64,000 bases of DNA from Candidatus Syntrophocurvum alkaliphilum (GCF_009734445.1 NZ_CP046457.1:930001-994000), one strand, 5' to 3'. Shown: positions 9,304-19,068, counted from the stretch's first letter. The notes: generated by a model from the letters alone, not told the origin. Program-made: numbers and translations.

Positions 9304-9900
9304 CTAACTTCTTAGATTACCATCACCTTCAACATTGCTTTTAATGCGATAAAATTCTCGTCCCCAGCGTAATCTCACTGAATCTCTAGCCTCAGGAAAC
9401 TGAAATAAATATAAATCTTTTGCCAGTTCGGGATAATCCAATGGTATGTCCTGAGATTTTAACAGCTGAATCAAACCTCTTAGATGATGTGAAAACTCTG
9501 CCAAGCTGTCTGATGTAGCAGCTGCATCAAACCTTCGTTTGACCCTTATTTCATCTTCTTCATTTTTAATTAATTTACGTAGAGATGTGCCTAGGGTATT
9601 TTTATCTTTACTCATGGCGTTCTGTTGCATATCTGCCCCCTGTTGATGTAATGCATAAAGAGTTAAGGCGGTGTGCACCGCCCATTCTCCTCTTGTAGGT
9701 GCGCCATCTTTACTGGTTAACGACTCATCCAGCCCATTTAAGGTTATATCCCATAATTCCGGCATACTGCCTGGTTCATTACCAATGCCCCGCCGCAATT
9801 TTGCCAATGTTGCGCGAGCTGCTGCTTCGTTGCTACTGCCAGACAACCGGCTGATTTGATATTTTACAAAATTACTTACCTTCTTGACTTCATCAGCCAT
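9304..9900 (-). CDS. cse2: Cascade small subunit Cse2 (CasB)
   Basis: This 198-aa helical protein is the small subunit, present as a dimer in Cascade, that stabilises the R-loop. The segment AARATLAKLRRGIGNEPGSMPELW is the conserved Cse2 signature (residues about 27-51). The start has a strong GGAGG site located at the end of cse1. Length is typical. It is only 2 bp downstream of the cse1 stop codon. Confidence 0.94.
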   Translation of the reverse strand: MADEVKKVSNFVKYQISRLSGSSNEAAARATLAKLRRGIGNEPGSMPELWDITLNGLDESLTSKDGAPTRGEWAVHTALTLYALHQQGADMQQNAMSKDKNTLGTSLRKLIKNEEDEIRVKRRFDAAATSDSLAEFSHHLRGLIQLLKSQDIPLDYPELAKDLYLFQFPEARDSVRLRWGREFYRIKSNVEGDGNLRS

Positions 9901-9902
9901 AT

Positions 9903-11528
9903 TCAGTCCTCCTTCTTGTACAGTCTGTTTAGTGTTTCTCTATTGGAAGTTTGGTAGAGAAAACGGTTATAAGCTTCTGGTGCTGTGTAGCGATATTCCT
10001 TTCCGGTTCTTTCGTCTTTTTCAACACGTCCAGCAAATGCCTGGGGGCCAGACTTGTTTACCATTTCTTTGCCCAAATCTTGAATAATTCCTTTTGCCTG
10101 TTCCCACCACTGACTGCAAAGTTCATCTTTTTTATCATCGTCTTTATGCGGGTCAATACTTGCCAACCATCGGCGGAAGGGTTGGTTGATTCGGTAATAG
10201 GCCTGCTCCTTGGCGGCATTTCTTGGTCCGTTGATTTCAGCATTACCAGATGCCTTGACCAAATTTCGGGCTAACTGTCCTACTTGGTCCACCAGCCTAT
10301 CCGTTGTTTCTATCTCACCGATGATTCGGTTCACCCAGCTTTCTCCCAAGTCTGTAAGTAATTCTCCGCTAAAAGTAATGGAATCACTAAATACATCGTC
10401 AGCAAAGAAATCTTTATCTCCATATTTAACAGCTGCTGTCATAAAGTGAAAGTGTGTACGCGAAATCAATTGCTCTCCCTTTAAACGTGCAAGCCAAGAG
10501 ATAATCCCGGGTGTACGGTTGCCTTCACTTTGTCCAGTCAACACTGAAAAGTCACGCCATAGTTGCCGTGAAGGATCATGCCGTTTGGGATTATATTCGG
10601 GAGGGCCTGTTTTCTTTTTGGATGCATTTCGCCACAAAGTCATTTGCTCCATCAAAGCGTTTTCTTTTGGAAAGAAATCGCCTCCCAATAGTTCACAACC
10701 CACAACTTTATCTTCATGACGCTTGAGACACAAACGTCTGGACTGCAATGTCAGAAGAGCAGAAGGATTATCCGGTATAGTTATTTCTCTGCGTTCTTCG
10801 CTTTTAACTTTTTCACTTTCCCAAACAGGCGCTTCTTCTCCCCATAATTCATCACCACCATTCTTCAGAAAAACTAGATTTAGAGTAAGTGTTTCAAACA
10901 AGTTTTTTCCCACTGCTGTAATTAAACCCAGTTTCCCAAGCCATCCTGCTCCAGGGCTAGGCAAACCCTTTTGCGTCGGTTTTGCAGCTGTGTCATCAAA
11001 TGCGTTTATGTAAATCAACCACCGGGCTGCTTCTGAATATTGTAAAGCTAGCTTCTGACTTCCTGCTCGCTGTGGAAACAAACGACTTTTATTATTACTC
11101 TCAGATAATTCGCCATTTAGTTTTGCAGCTGTATACGAAGTGGCTTTCTCTATGCCAGCCACTTGATAAAATGGGTGTTCTGGATGAAATAGATAAAATC
11201 GGTCTTCAAAATGCAACAAATACTTCTCAATGATTTCCATAGGAAAACTACCTTTATCCCAAAGTGCTTTCCACCTTTCCAAAGCTGCATATGGAGACGC
11301 TAGAGGTGCAAAATTACCGTTTATGTCGTAGCGACCAAAAACGGCATGGAGTACCGCCAGTAACAGACGCAGTATTGCTACGTCTTGGGTTGGTAGTTCT
11401 CCTGCAAGGCTTCGATGTTCCGGTGCCTTTCTAAATAGTTCGAGTATAGATACTTCCTGAGTTTCTCCCCCCTCTTTCATGACCATAATCCATGGTTCAT
11501 TGAGTAAATTGAATTCTTTTTCAAGCAT
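9903..11528 (-). CDS. cse1: Cascade large subunit Cse1 (CasA, Cas8e)
   Basis: This 541-aa large subunit recognises the PAM and recruits Cas3. The N-terminus EFNLLNEPWI is the family signature, and the sections LPTQDVAILRLLLAVLHAVFG and the later WARQ-like helical bundle fit Cse1. I place the start at the ATG at 11526-11528, because AAGGAGGAGG lies 6 nt upstream. A start seven codons further upstream would lie inside that site. The reading frame overlaps the end of cas3 by 8 bp, so the two are coupled. Confidence 0.95.
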   Translation of the reverse strand: MLEKEFNLLNEPWIMVMKEGGETQEVSILELFRKAPEHRSLAGELPTQDVAILRLLLAVLHAVFGRYDINGNFAPLASPYAALERWKALWDKGSFPMEIIEKYLLHFEDRFYLFHPEHPFYQVAGIEKATSYTAAKLNGELSESNNKSRLFPQRAGSQKLALQYSEAARWLIYINAFDDTAAKPTQKGLPSPGAGWLGKLGLITAVGKNLFETLTLNLVFLKNGGDELWGEEAPVWESEKVKSEERREITIPDNPSALLTLQSRRLCLKRHEDKVVGCELLGGDFFPKENALMEQMTLWRNASKKKTGPPEYNPKRHDPSRQLWRDFSVLTGQSEGNRTPGIISWLARLKGEQLISRTHFHFMTAAVKYGDKDFFADDVFSDSITFSGELLTDLGESWVNRIIGEIETTDRLVDQVGQLARNLVKASGNAEINGPRNAAKEQAYYRINQPFRRWLASIDPHKDDDKKDELCSQWWEQAKGIIQDLGKEMVNKSGPQAFAGRVEKDERTGKEYRYTAPEAYNRFLYQTSNRETLNRLYKKED

Positions 11529-14316
11529 CCACAGCCTCCTCCTTTTCATAACTTAGTCCTTCCTGCTGATGATAAGTTAAACAATAATTTCCCAGTTTAG
11601 CTGTAAATGATTCATTAAGGATCAGAGCCAGTTCACCCTTTAACCAAGGAGATTGTTGCCATTGGGAAATTTTTATGCTGTTGTATTTTTCTAATTCTGA
11701 TATGGTTTTTTCAATAGACCACGGCATGCATAAAATGTTGGGCAGACGTACTCTTTGTCTGGCTAGGGCACGTGCCAGTTCGTGGCCGGGCACTTCATAT
11801 AAGGGTATCTCTCGCCCCTCCTCTGTCTCGGACAAAAAATACAAACGACCGCCGTTTTTTTCCTGAATCAGAATTACCTCTATTGACTCATCTGTATCTC
11901 TGACAGTTGCCTCACCTTGTTGTTCGGATATATCGGTGTCCATCCAGCCCACCAGGTTTTGCGGAGAATCTTGCCATGCAGGACCTATTCTAAAGTCTTT
12001 GGCTCGTTTTTCTTTGTCTGCTATCACTTCTTTCCATTTCTTTTCGGCCTCGTCATAACCATTTGCTTTTTGAGAAAGAGCGACGTTTTCGTCATACACA
12101 TCCTGCACTAGTTCAGGGATGTCATTGGGAAGCGTTAACTCCTGTGGCAACAGTGCTTTCGTACGCATCAACAAATATTTGCCATAGATTATCTCAGTGG
12201 TTGATTCAAAATTTTCACCATCAACTCCCATGATAAAACATTGGGCTTTTTTAAGTTTTGATGGTCGTGCCCTTATGTGTCGATGAAGACGTCCGATGCG
12301 CTGTAACAGTAAATCTATTGGACAAAGGTCTGTGATCATCAAATCGAAATCAATATCCAAGGATTGTTCCAATATCTGAGTGCCTACTACAATCCGGAGT
12401 GCCGGGCGCTTATTCCCCGTCCCGGGTTTCCCCAGTTCCTGCATTAACACTCGCTCCTTTTCAGCTCTGTCCGGTGCAAGGAACCGGGAATGAAGCAACT
12501 TCACGTTTTCTTCTCCAAACCTAATTCTAAGTTCCTCTGCCAAGACTTGCGCTCGTTTAACGGTATTGACCAAAATCCCTACACATCCACCATCAGACAG
12601 AAGTTCCTCCAGCTTTTCCAACAATGTTTCTTCTGCGAGAAAACCCAGCTTAACATTTCGTGTTGAGCCATCAGTCGGTAATATTTCCTGCCTCACTTGA
12701 ACCCCATCGGTATAGGACATTAGGGGATATCCCCTGCTTTGCGCCCATGATGGCGGTTCCTTAAAGAAGGATTTATTACCTGCCAAAGGGTCATTGGACT
12801 GTTTGGGAAGGTTATCTTCGTTAAGATAGGCATCAATCACCGACTGTCGTTTTTCTGCAGGCAAGGTGGCTGAAAGAACTATAACCGGAACGCCATAGGC
12901 TCCTAGCCAGTTTAGAGCTCTATTCAGATATTGACCCATGTAGGCATCATAAGCGTGACATTCATCAATAACAACCACCTTGTTAGCCAATCCCAAATGT
13001 CTAAGCATCAGGTGTTTTTGTTTGAGGGAAGCCAGTAAAAGTTGGTCGATGGTTCCAACAACAAAATCGGCCAACATGGATTTTTTTTGTCCTTCAAACC
13101 ATTCATGCACAAGTACGCCGCCTTCTTCATCGTAATTTATATTGGTGCTGCCTTCGAATATTTTCAAAGACTGGTATTCTTCATTAAACTGTGCTTTGCC
13201 ATGAGCCAGACTGATGGTGTAGCCTGCTTCCCGGTCTAGGTAGCTGATCCAACTCTTTAAGCGAGGGAAAATGCCATCAGAGGTTGCTTGGGTAGGAAGG
13301 GCAAAAAAAACACCTTGTCTATTTGTTTTTTCAGCAAATACTTCAGCACAAGCCAGAGCCGCTTCTGTTTTTCCGACTCCCATAGGAGCTTCCAATACCA
13401 ATATGCCTGGAGTATTAATATCACCTGTTGCTTTTATCACAGTTTTTTGCAATCCGGTAGACACAAATCCAAAACGTTCCTGATAGAGATCGCTGTTCAT
13501 CCATGTGTTATCCGCTTCCCATGGATTGGATAAAGATAGCTGTTTCCACGCCCTCTTAATGCGTTTATCCGTCTGTAAAGAGGCAATAGAATCCTCTAAG
13601 CGAATATAGGGGAAATAATCTTCATTGCTGGCAATCCAGTCTGTCATCACTAGCAGACCGCTCAACAATACCTGAGAGATCATGTTAGGATGGGGGATAT
13701 CTTTCATACTTGGAAACTCAGCCAATTTTAAAGCATATTCCGTCAATTCATTCTGAACACTGGTCCAGGCTTCCTTACCTTCTTTTCCAAGATGATAATT
13801 GAACCCATAAGATTCCACACCACACGTATTTAATGTACTATGATTGGTTGGTTTTCCATGATGGGCGCCCAACACAGATGCTACATTCTTATTGCATCCG
13901 GCATTTTGTAGCAAGATTTGCGTTGCTAAAGCATGTGGCGTTTTAGCCGCGTAGGAAAACTCATGATAAGGCCTCAAAGGTACACCAGCAATCTTGAGTT
14001 TTTCTTCTATCTGTTCATCTAATTCTCGACATAGCGGGTGAGTTAATTTTACTTGAAAAACAGGCGTTGCTTTACCCAAATCATGAATCGCTGCCAAAAA
14101 CACAAAAAGTTTTTCCGCCTGTTCTTCTCCTCCTGTTCCAGCACTAATTATATTTTTGACTCCTTTGGATAGCCAGCAATTCCATAGTCGTTCTGCTACC
14201 ACAGCACTGTCTTTCATATGTATCATTAATGGCAACCACAACATCATCCCATCATTGTAGGATTTTTTTGCCCAAAGATTTTGAGCTGCTAAAGAAAGTT
14301 TGTTCAAATCAAACAT
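11521..14316 (-). CDS. cas3: CRISPR-associated nuclease-helicase Cas3
   Basis: Cas3 is recruited to Cascade-bound targets, where it unwinds and degrades DNA. The 931-aa protein has an N-terminal HD nuclease (H33, H78-D79 in AAIHDLGK, and HH at 152-153). It then has a superfamily 2 helicase with Walker A at about 309-318 (APMGVGKT), DECH at 451-454, SATLP, and motif VI (QRIGRLHRH). All key residues are present. The ATG at 14314-14316 directly abuts AAGGGG. A TTG at codon 4 (14305-14307) has ideal 8-nt spacing and may be the real start. It is the first gene of the cas operon; the promoter should lie between here and the WYL remnant or inside that remnant. Confidence 0.96.
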   Translation of the reverse strand: MFDLNKLSLAAQNLWAKKSYNDGMMLWLPLMIHMKDSAVVAERLWNCWLSKGVKNIISAGTGGEEQAEKLFVFLAAIHDLGKATPVFQVKLTHPLCRELDEQIEEKLKIAGVPLRPYHEFSYAAKTPHALATQILLQNAGCNKNVASVLGAHHGKPTNHSTLNTCGVESYGFNYHLGKEGKEAWTSVQNELTEYALKLAEFPSMKDIPHPNMISQVLLSGLLVMTDWIASNEDYFPYIRLEDSIASLQTDKRIKRAWKQLSLSNPWEADNTWMNSDLYQERFGFVSTGLQKTVIKATGDINTPGILVLEAPMGVGKTEAALACAEVFAEKTNRQGVFFALPTQATSDGIFPRLKSWISYLDREAGYTISLAHGKAQFNEEYQSLKIFEGSTNINYDEEGGVLVHEWFEGQKKSMLADFVVGTIDQLLLASLKQKHLMLRHLGLANKVVVIDECHAYDAYMGQYLNRALNWLGAYGVPVIVLSATLPAEKRQSVIDAYLNEDNLPKQSNDPLAGNKSFFKEPPSWAQSRGYPLMSYTDGVQVRQEILPTDGSTRNVKLGFLAEETLLEKLEELLSDGGCVGILVNTVKRAQVLAEELRIRFGEENVKLLHSRFLAPDRAEKERVLMQELGKPGTGNKRPALRIVVGTQILEQSLDIDFDLMITDLCPIDLLLQRIGRLHRHIRARPSKLKKAQCFIMGVDGENFESTTEIIYGKYLLMRTKALLPQELTLPNDIPELVQDVYDENVALSQKANGYDEAEKKWKEVIADKEKRAKDFRIGPAWQDSPQNLVGWMDTDISEQQGEATVRDTDESIEVILIQEKNGGRLYFLSETEEGREIPLYEVPGHELARALARQRVRLPNILCMPWSIEKTISELEKYNSIKISQWQQSPWLKGELALILNESFTAKLGNYCLTYHQQEGLSYEKEEAVDA

Positions 14317-14338
14317 CCCCTTGTATATAGATTTATGT

Positions 14339-14812
14339 CTATGGAATCAAATAGTAATTTTTAAAGATACAATCATAAATATTGTTTGTACCTTCAACCG
14401 TTTCTTTTATCTCCTGTCTAAACTCCTTATATTCTAATACCTCTAAACAATCACTTTGGTTTAAAAACCACATTTTTATTCCTTATCCAAAGAATTCGGA
14501 CTCTAATATATATTTGTTGTTTTCGTCTTGTCCTATAACTTTCGCTGTTGAAAGTCGATCAAGTATTATTTCTAGTGATTTACCTCAGTATTTAAACTTT
14601 ATTTTTATTAACTCACCGGTTTGCATAAACTCAACTCTTTTTCTAAATTCACTTTCTTCAAAACATTTCGTATAGGGTAAATGAAAATGCTCATTGTTTA
14701 CTTTATAATTCTGAACTCTATCTAATCGAAAAATATTTGGAAATTCATAATCACTATTACATATATAAGCTATAAGGTAAAAATAGACAGTTTATTTACA
14801 GTATAATCAATG
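14339..14812 (-). pseudogene. Decayed WYL-domain transcriptional regulator
   Basis: Reading the minus strand gives the C-terminal half of a WYL-domain protein: FYLIAY, FRLDR, an acidic and aromatic middle, then a typical WCX-like tail ending at a TAG at 14339-14341. The frame is broken by a TGA at about 14584-14586 and a TAA at about 14484-14486. Both fall where family members would carry Trp (before GK and before GIK). A further stop or frameshift lies at about 14790-14812. WYL proteins commonly regulate CRISPR-Cas and other defence loci. Its position 22 bp upstream of cas3, in the same orientation, suggests it was the locus regulator. It appears to be dead, and the N-terminal helix-turn-helix is not recognisable. 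Confidence 0.8.
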
Positions 14813-14894
14813 CTTTTAATCATAATCTATATAACCTCATTTATTTAATACATTGTTCTTGATAATTAGACTTCCTTGAAATATTTCCCTCATT

Positions 14895-14926
14895 ATTATA
14901 CTCTATTTACTTGGACAACAATTGTC
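14895..14926 (-). promoter_or_regulatory. Possible old promoter and operator of the WYL gene
   Basis: On the minus strand a TATAAT lies at 14895-14900. Next to it is a near-palindrome, GACAA-TTG-TTGTC (14914-14926), where a -35 box and operator would sit. It points toward the decayed regulator and the cas operon. No exact 17-nt spaced -35 is clear, so this is tentative. Confidence 0.3.
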
Positions 14927-15278
14927 TAAGCTTTAATTTAAATTATTTTTTACTGCCAATACTAGCATTTTAAAACTTTAAAAATACAAACCAATTTTCA
15001 GTACAGAATGGTAATTAAAAGGGTAATAAAAAAAAATTATATAATCGCAAGATGTAAATTATCAAATTAACCATATAAAAACAGCCCATATTTTATGATT
15101 AATTAGATGATAGACACTCCTTAACTGGCAAATCTCTACCTGTTTTCCATTATCCTTCTACACAAATACGCAAAACCCTCCATATATTTCCACATAAATT
15201 CCATTTTCGCGTAATTATGTACCCCCGGGGTCTAAAATATGTTCTCTCAAACAAGACTAACTACATAAATTCAGAAAA
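14927..15278. other. AT-rich intergenic region, nothing recognised
   Basis: I see no gene, RNA or repeat in this stretch. It separates the GC-richer cas island from the AT-rich housekeeping region, so it may hold the junction of the island. Confidence 0.4.
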
Positions 15279-15301
15279 CAAAAAAAGGGGCAAATTGCCC
15301 C
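15279..15301 (-). terminator. Terminator of the rRNA methyltransferase gene
   Basis: A GGGGCAA/TTGCCCC hairpin (15287-15301) is followed on the minus strand by a T-run. It lies 17 bp past the stop codon. Confidence 0.85.
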
Positions 15302-15317
15302 AAAGCCTAGATATAGC

Positions 15318-16568
15318 CTACTCCCTCTCTATCAACACGACACACTCAACGTGGTGCGTTTGCGGAAACATATCAATTGGTTGAATAATTTTTGGGTTAT
15401 AACCATTATTATTAATTACAGCTAAATCCCTAGCAAGTGTTGACGGGTTACAAGATACGTATATGATTTTATTTGGTTGCAACTCACATAATGTGTTAAG
15501 CATTTCTTTATCACATCCCGCCCTAGGTGGATCAACGATAACTGTATCATATTTTTCATTTAATTTAGGCAATACCTTTTCTACATCTCCAGCTATGAAT
15601 GTGCAGTTTTTTATATTGTTTAGCTTAGCATTGTGCCTAGCATCTATTACTGCTTTTTCATATGATTCAATTCCTATTACTTTTTCAACTGAATCGGCTA
15701 TATATAAAGATATAGCACCTATACCACAGTAAGCATCTAAGACGGTTTCTTCTTTTTTAAACTCACCTAATTCTTTTACTAAAGTAAATAACCTCTCTGT
15801 TTGTATATGATTTACTTGGAAGAAAGATAATGGCGATATATCGTAATTAATATTGCTAACCTTTTCTCTAATTGTTTTTTTACCTTCTAATAATTGTTCA
15901 GTTTGTTTATTAACCAAATATATTGAATCAGTATAATCTTTAAGGTAAGCAATTAGATCTTTAGGTAAAGTCACTAGTTCTTCTCCATAGAAAATAAGCA
16001 TTTTGTCACCTAGACTAGTACACCTAACAATTATTTCAGTACAACCTTCTACTATAAATTTATTTAATATCATTTTAGTTTTATTACTTATTGTCTCTAT
16101 TATTTCTGGTATAAGTTTACAGGTTTGTACAGGAAATAAATGATTATCATCATAACGATAGTATCCAAGCTCATAGTGAGTATTTTTAAATAGATGCCAT
16201 GTTATTTTGTTTCTGTATCTCCAAGGATTTTCTAAACCTATTATAGGGTTAACAGGTATGTCTAGTTTACCTATTCGTTTAATATTATCTTCTACTACTT
16301 TTTGTTTTAGCTTTAGTTCTCTATCATAATTCACATGCTGATAGACACAACCACCACATGTATAAAAATGAGGACATAAAGGTTCTACTCTATCTTCACT
16401 GACCTTTTTTATGGTTTTAATTCTTCCTCGAGAAAATCTTTTATTTTCCGATGTTATATGAATATTTATTTCTTCTCCAGGAATTGTAAATGGTACAAAA
16501 ACTGCTTTTTTATTTATTCTAGCAACCCCTTCTCCTCTATGTGTTATGCCATCAATTACACTATGCAA
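15318..16568 (-). CDS. rlmD: 23S rRNA (uracil-5-)-methyltransferase, RlmD/RlmCD family
   Basis: This 416-aa S-adenosylmethionine-dependent enzyme methylates uracil C5 in 23S rRNA. An N-terminal TRAM domain (GITHRGEGVARI) precedes an iron-sulfur cysteine set (C65, C71, C74). The methyltransferase domain has DAYCGIGAISL, DPPRAGCD and the catalytic C373 in YVSCNPSTLARDL. The start is a TTG at 16566-16568, 7 nt after AGGAGG. Which uracil(s) it modifies cannot be told from sequence: Gram-positive RlmCD does two positions. It is a single-gene unit bracketed by terminators. Confidence 0.93.
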   Translation of the reverse strand: MHSVIDGITHRGEGVARINKKAVFVPFTIPGEEINIHITSENKRFSRGRIKTIKKVSEDRVEPLCPHFYTCGGCVYQHVNYDRELKLKQKVVEDNIKRIGKLDIPVNPIIGLENPWRYRNKITWHLFKNTHYELGYYRYDDNHLFPVQTCKLIPEIIETISNKTKMILNKFIVEGCTEIIVRCTSLGDKMLIFYGEELVTLPKDLIAYLKDYTDSIYLVNKQTEQLLEGKKTIREKVSNINYDISPLSFFQVNHIQTERLFTLVKELGEFKKEETVLDAYCGIGAISLYIADSVEKVIGIESYEKAVIDARHNAKLNNIKNCTFIAGDVEKVLPKLNEKYDTVIVDPPRAGCDKEMLNTLCELQPNKIIYVSCNPSTLARDLAVINNNGYNPKIIQPIDMFPQTHHVECVVLIERE

Positions 16569-16593
16569 ACAGATTCCTCCTAGAAATAAAATA

Positions 16594-16615
16594 GGAGCGA
16601 AATTTATTTCGCTCC
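16594..16615 (-). terminator. Terminator after iorB
   Basis: A GGAGCGAAA/TTTCGCTCC hairpin is followed on the minus strand by TATTTTATTT, between the iorB stop and the next gene. Confidence 0.85.
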
Positions 16616-16653
16616 CACAATTATATTATAATTTCCCTTTTTATACCACTTGC

Positions 16654-17247
16654 CTAGCTGGCATTAGATAATAGTTTACGTCCTTCTTCAAAAGCCTTTA
16701 AGTTTACATCTAAAGCTTTTTCAGGTACCATTTTTTTAATAGCTTTTTCAACCTCTTCAGGTGGTAAGCCTATTGCATCACTCAGCATACCTACTAAAAC
16801 AACATTAGCAGATTTAATATTTCCACATTCTATTGCTAATGATGTAGCATCTACTATTTGGGTATCTGGAACTAATTGACTTATTTTATCGGTTATATTT
16901 ATAGGATATTTTGCTTTACCACTCATTACTGGCAATGGATCTACTCTATCGTCATTTATTATTACTTTTCCATCTGGTTTTAAAAACCCTAGCCAACGAG
17001 CTGCTTCAATTTTTTCAAATGCAAGGATAATATCTGCATCACCTTTTTTTATAATAGGTGAATATACTTTTTCACCATAACGCACTTGAGTAACCACACT
17101 TCCGCCTCTTTGGGCCATCCCATGTACTTCTGATACTTTAACATCCTGCCCCATCTGAACAGCAACTTGAGCTAAAATTCTACTTGTTAAAAGAGTACCT
17201 TGTCCTCCAACTCCCACAATAAGAATATCTTTTATTTGTTTTTGCAT
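16654..17247 (-). CDS. iorB: Indolepyruvate:ferredoxin oxidoreductase beta subunit
   Basis: This is the 197-aa gamma-type (pyruvate ferredoxin oxidoreductase catalytic) domain subunit. The N-terminus VGVGGQGTLLTSRILA and the HGMAQRGGSVVTQVRYG motif are diagnostic. With IorA it oxidatively decarboxylates aryl-pyruvates (indolepyruvate, phenylpyruvate, hydroxyphenylpyruvate) to aryl-acetyl-CoA, reducing ferredoxin. The start follows GGAGGG at the end of iorA, with a 3-bp gap, so the subunits are translationally linked. Confidence 0.96.
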   Translation of the reverse strand: MQKQIKDILIVGVGGQGTLLTSRILAQVAVQMGQDVKVSEVHGMAQRGGSVVTQVRYGEKVYSPIIKKGDADIILAFEKIEAARWLGFLKPDGKVIINDDRVDPLPVMSGKAKYPINITDKISQLVPDTQIVDATSLAIECGNIKSANVVLVGMLSDAIGLPPEEVEKAIKKMVPEKALDVNLKAFEEGRKLLSNAS

Positions 17248-17250
17248 CTA

Positions 17251-18990
17251 TTATCCCTCCACTTTCTTAATGGCATCAAATTTACATACTTGTGGACATA
17301 ATCCGCAACCTACACAAGTATTGCTTATTGCAGCTTTTTTATCATCTTCTATATAGTAAATTCCTGTACAACCAATTCTAGTACAAACCTTACAACCATT
17401 ACATTCTTCTATATCTACATAATATTTTTCTTTACTTAGTGTATTATCTATTAATGCACACGGCCTTTTAGTAATAATTACGGAAGGTTCGTCTCGATTT
17501 AATTCGTCTTCTAAGGCTTTTTTAAGGTCATCTAGATTAAGTGGATCTACCACTTGAACATTTTCTATTCCGACCGCTTTTACTAGTAGCTCTAAATCAA
17601 GCTTTTTAGTCGGCTTGTTTTGGAGTGTTATACCTGTTGCAGGGTGATCCTGGTGTCCAGTCATTGCTGTTGTATCATTATCTAAGATTAGTACTGTAGA
17701 ACTTCCTTGATTATATACAACATCTACTAATGAAGTAATACCTGAGTGAACAAAGGTTGAATCTCCAATTACAGATACAAGTTTTTTAGTAAAATCTTTT
17801 CCTCTCGCTTTTTCCATACCTAATGCAGTACCAATACTTGCACCCATACAAATACAAGCATCCATTCCATCAAGTGGACTTAATGCTCCTAGAGTGTAAC
17901 AACCAATATCACCCATAACCGTAACTTTCATTCTTTTTAGTGTATAGAATACTCCTCTATGAGGACATCCAGGACACATTAATGGAGGTCTAGGTGGTAT
18001 TTCATTTTGTAAATTCAAGGTATTATCTAATTCTTTGTTTTTTAATCTTTCTTCAATAAGTTCTGGACTATATTCTCCTAATACTGAAAAGTATTCTTTG
18101 CCTTTAACATCAATTCCCCATGATTTAATTTGTTCTTCAAATACAGGTTCTAGTTCTTCAACAACAATTAGAGTTTCAACCTGCTCTGCAAATGTACGAA
18201 TTAGATCTTTAGGTAATGGATGAACTATACCTAGTTTTAATACTGATGCTTCTGGCATAGCTTCTTTAACATACTGATAAGCTATTCCACTAGTTATTAT
18301 TCCTATTTCTTTGCTTGCCCACTCAATTTTATTTAATTCAGAGGTTTCAGCATATTCTTTTAACAGCTGCATTCTTTTTTCAACTTCTACGTGTCTTGCA
18401 CGAGCATAAGCAGGTAGCATTACATATTTAGCTGCATTTTTTTGGTAATCTTTAATTTCAGGTTCAATGCATTCTCCATCTTCTACTAATGTTTGAGAAT
18501 GAGATAATCTAGTAGTAACCCTAACCATAACAGGAGTATCATATTTTTCACTTATATCAAACGCTAATTTAGTATAATCCTTTGCTTCTTGTCCATCTGA
18601 AGGCTCTATTACAGGAAGTTTTGCAAATCTGCCATATCCACGATTGTCCTGCTCGTTTTGAGAGGAATGCATACCCGGATCATCAGCAGATATTAAAACT
18701 AGTCCACCAGTTACTCCAGTATATGCAAAAGTATATAAGGGATCTGCAGCCACATTTACTCCAACATGTTTCATTGTGACTAATGTTCTAGCTCCACCGA
18801 TAGATGCACCACAGCCAACTTCTAAAGCAACTTTTTCATTCGGTGACCATTCAGCATAAACATCTTTATATTTGCCAAATTCTTTTAGTATTTCACTACT
18901 AGGTGTCCCAGGATATGCTGCGGCTACACTTACACCTGCTTCATAAGCACCACGAGCTATTGCTTCATTGCCTAACATTAACTTTTTCAT
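17251..18990 (-). CDS. iorA: Indolepyruvate:ferredoxin oxidoreductase alpha subunit
   Basis: This is a 579-aa thiamine-diphosphate enzyme. The N-terminal pyrimidine-binding half starts LGNEAIARGAYEAGV and is followed by the AAYPGTPSSE substrate region. The C-terminal half has CPGCPHRG, the TPP-binding GDSTF with downstream LDNDTTAMTGHQ, and an 8-Fe ferredoxin domain with two Cys clusters (ECNGCKVCTRIGC and CVGCGLCPQVC). The first cluster is of the atypical spacing usual for IorA. It forms an operon with iorB. Three functionally related genes (aminotransferase, CoA ligase, symporter) lie just upstream. Confidence 0.97.
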   Translation of the reverse strand: MKKLMLGNEAIARGAYEAGVSVAAAYPGTPSSEILKEFGKYKDVYAEWSPNEKVALEVGCGASIGGARTLVTMKHVGVNVAADPLYTFAYTGVTGGLVLISADDPGMHSSQNEQDNRGYGRFAKLPVIEPSDGQEAKDYTKLAFDISEKYDTPVMVRVTTRLSHSQTLVEDGECIEPEIKDYQKNAAKYVMLPAYARARHVEVEKRMQLLKEYAETSELNKIEWASKEIGIITSGIAYQYVKEAMPEASVLKLGIVHPLPKDLIRTFAEQVETLIVVEELEPVFEEQIKSWGIDVKGKEYFSVLGEYSPELIEERLKNKELDNTLNLQNEIPPRPPLMCPGCPHRGVFYTLKRMKVTVMGDIGCYTLGALSPLDGMDACICMGASIGTALGMEKARGKDFTKKLVSVIGDSTFVHSGITSLVDVVYNQGSSTVLILDNDTTAMTGHQDHPATGITLQNKPTKKLDLELLVKAVGIENVQVVDPLNLDDLKKALEDELNRDEPSVIITKRPCALIDNTLSKEKYYVDIEECNGCKVCTRIGCTGIYYIEDDKKAAISNTCVGCGLCPQVCKFDAIKKVEG

Positions 18991-19031
18991 TAATTCTCCA
19001 AACCCCTTTCGTTTCTGTTACCTGAACTTGA

Positions 19032-19068
19032 TTATAAAAAGTCTCTTATCCGCCTAAGGACAAGAGAC
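19032..19068 (-). terminator. Terminator between the yyaC-like gene and iorA
   Basis: A hairpin of about 11 bp (19041-19068, GTCTCTTGTCC pairing with GGATAAGAGAC) is followed on the minus strand by TTTTTATAAT. It separates iorAB from the upstream operon. I looked for T-box features here and found none. Confidence 0.8.

Noticed and set aside
14382-14675. 97-codon open frame on the plus strand upstream of cas3
   Set aside because: It is the antisense of the WYL remnant, which has clear protein similarity on the minus strand. It has no ribosome binding site.
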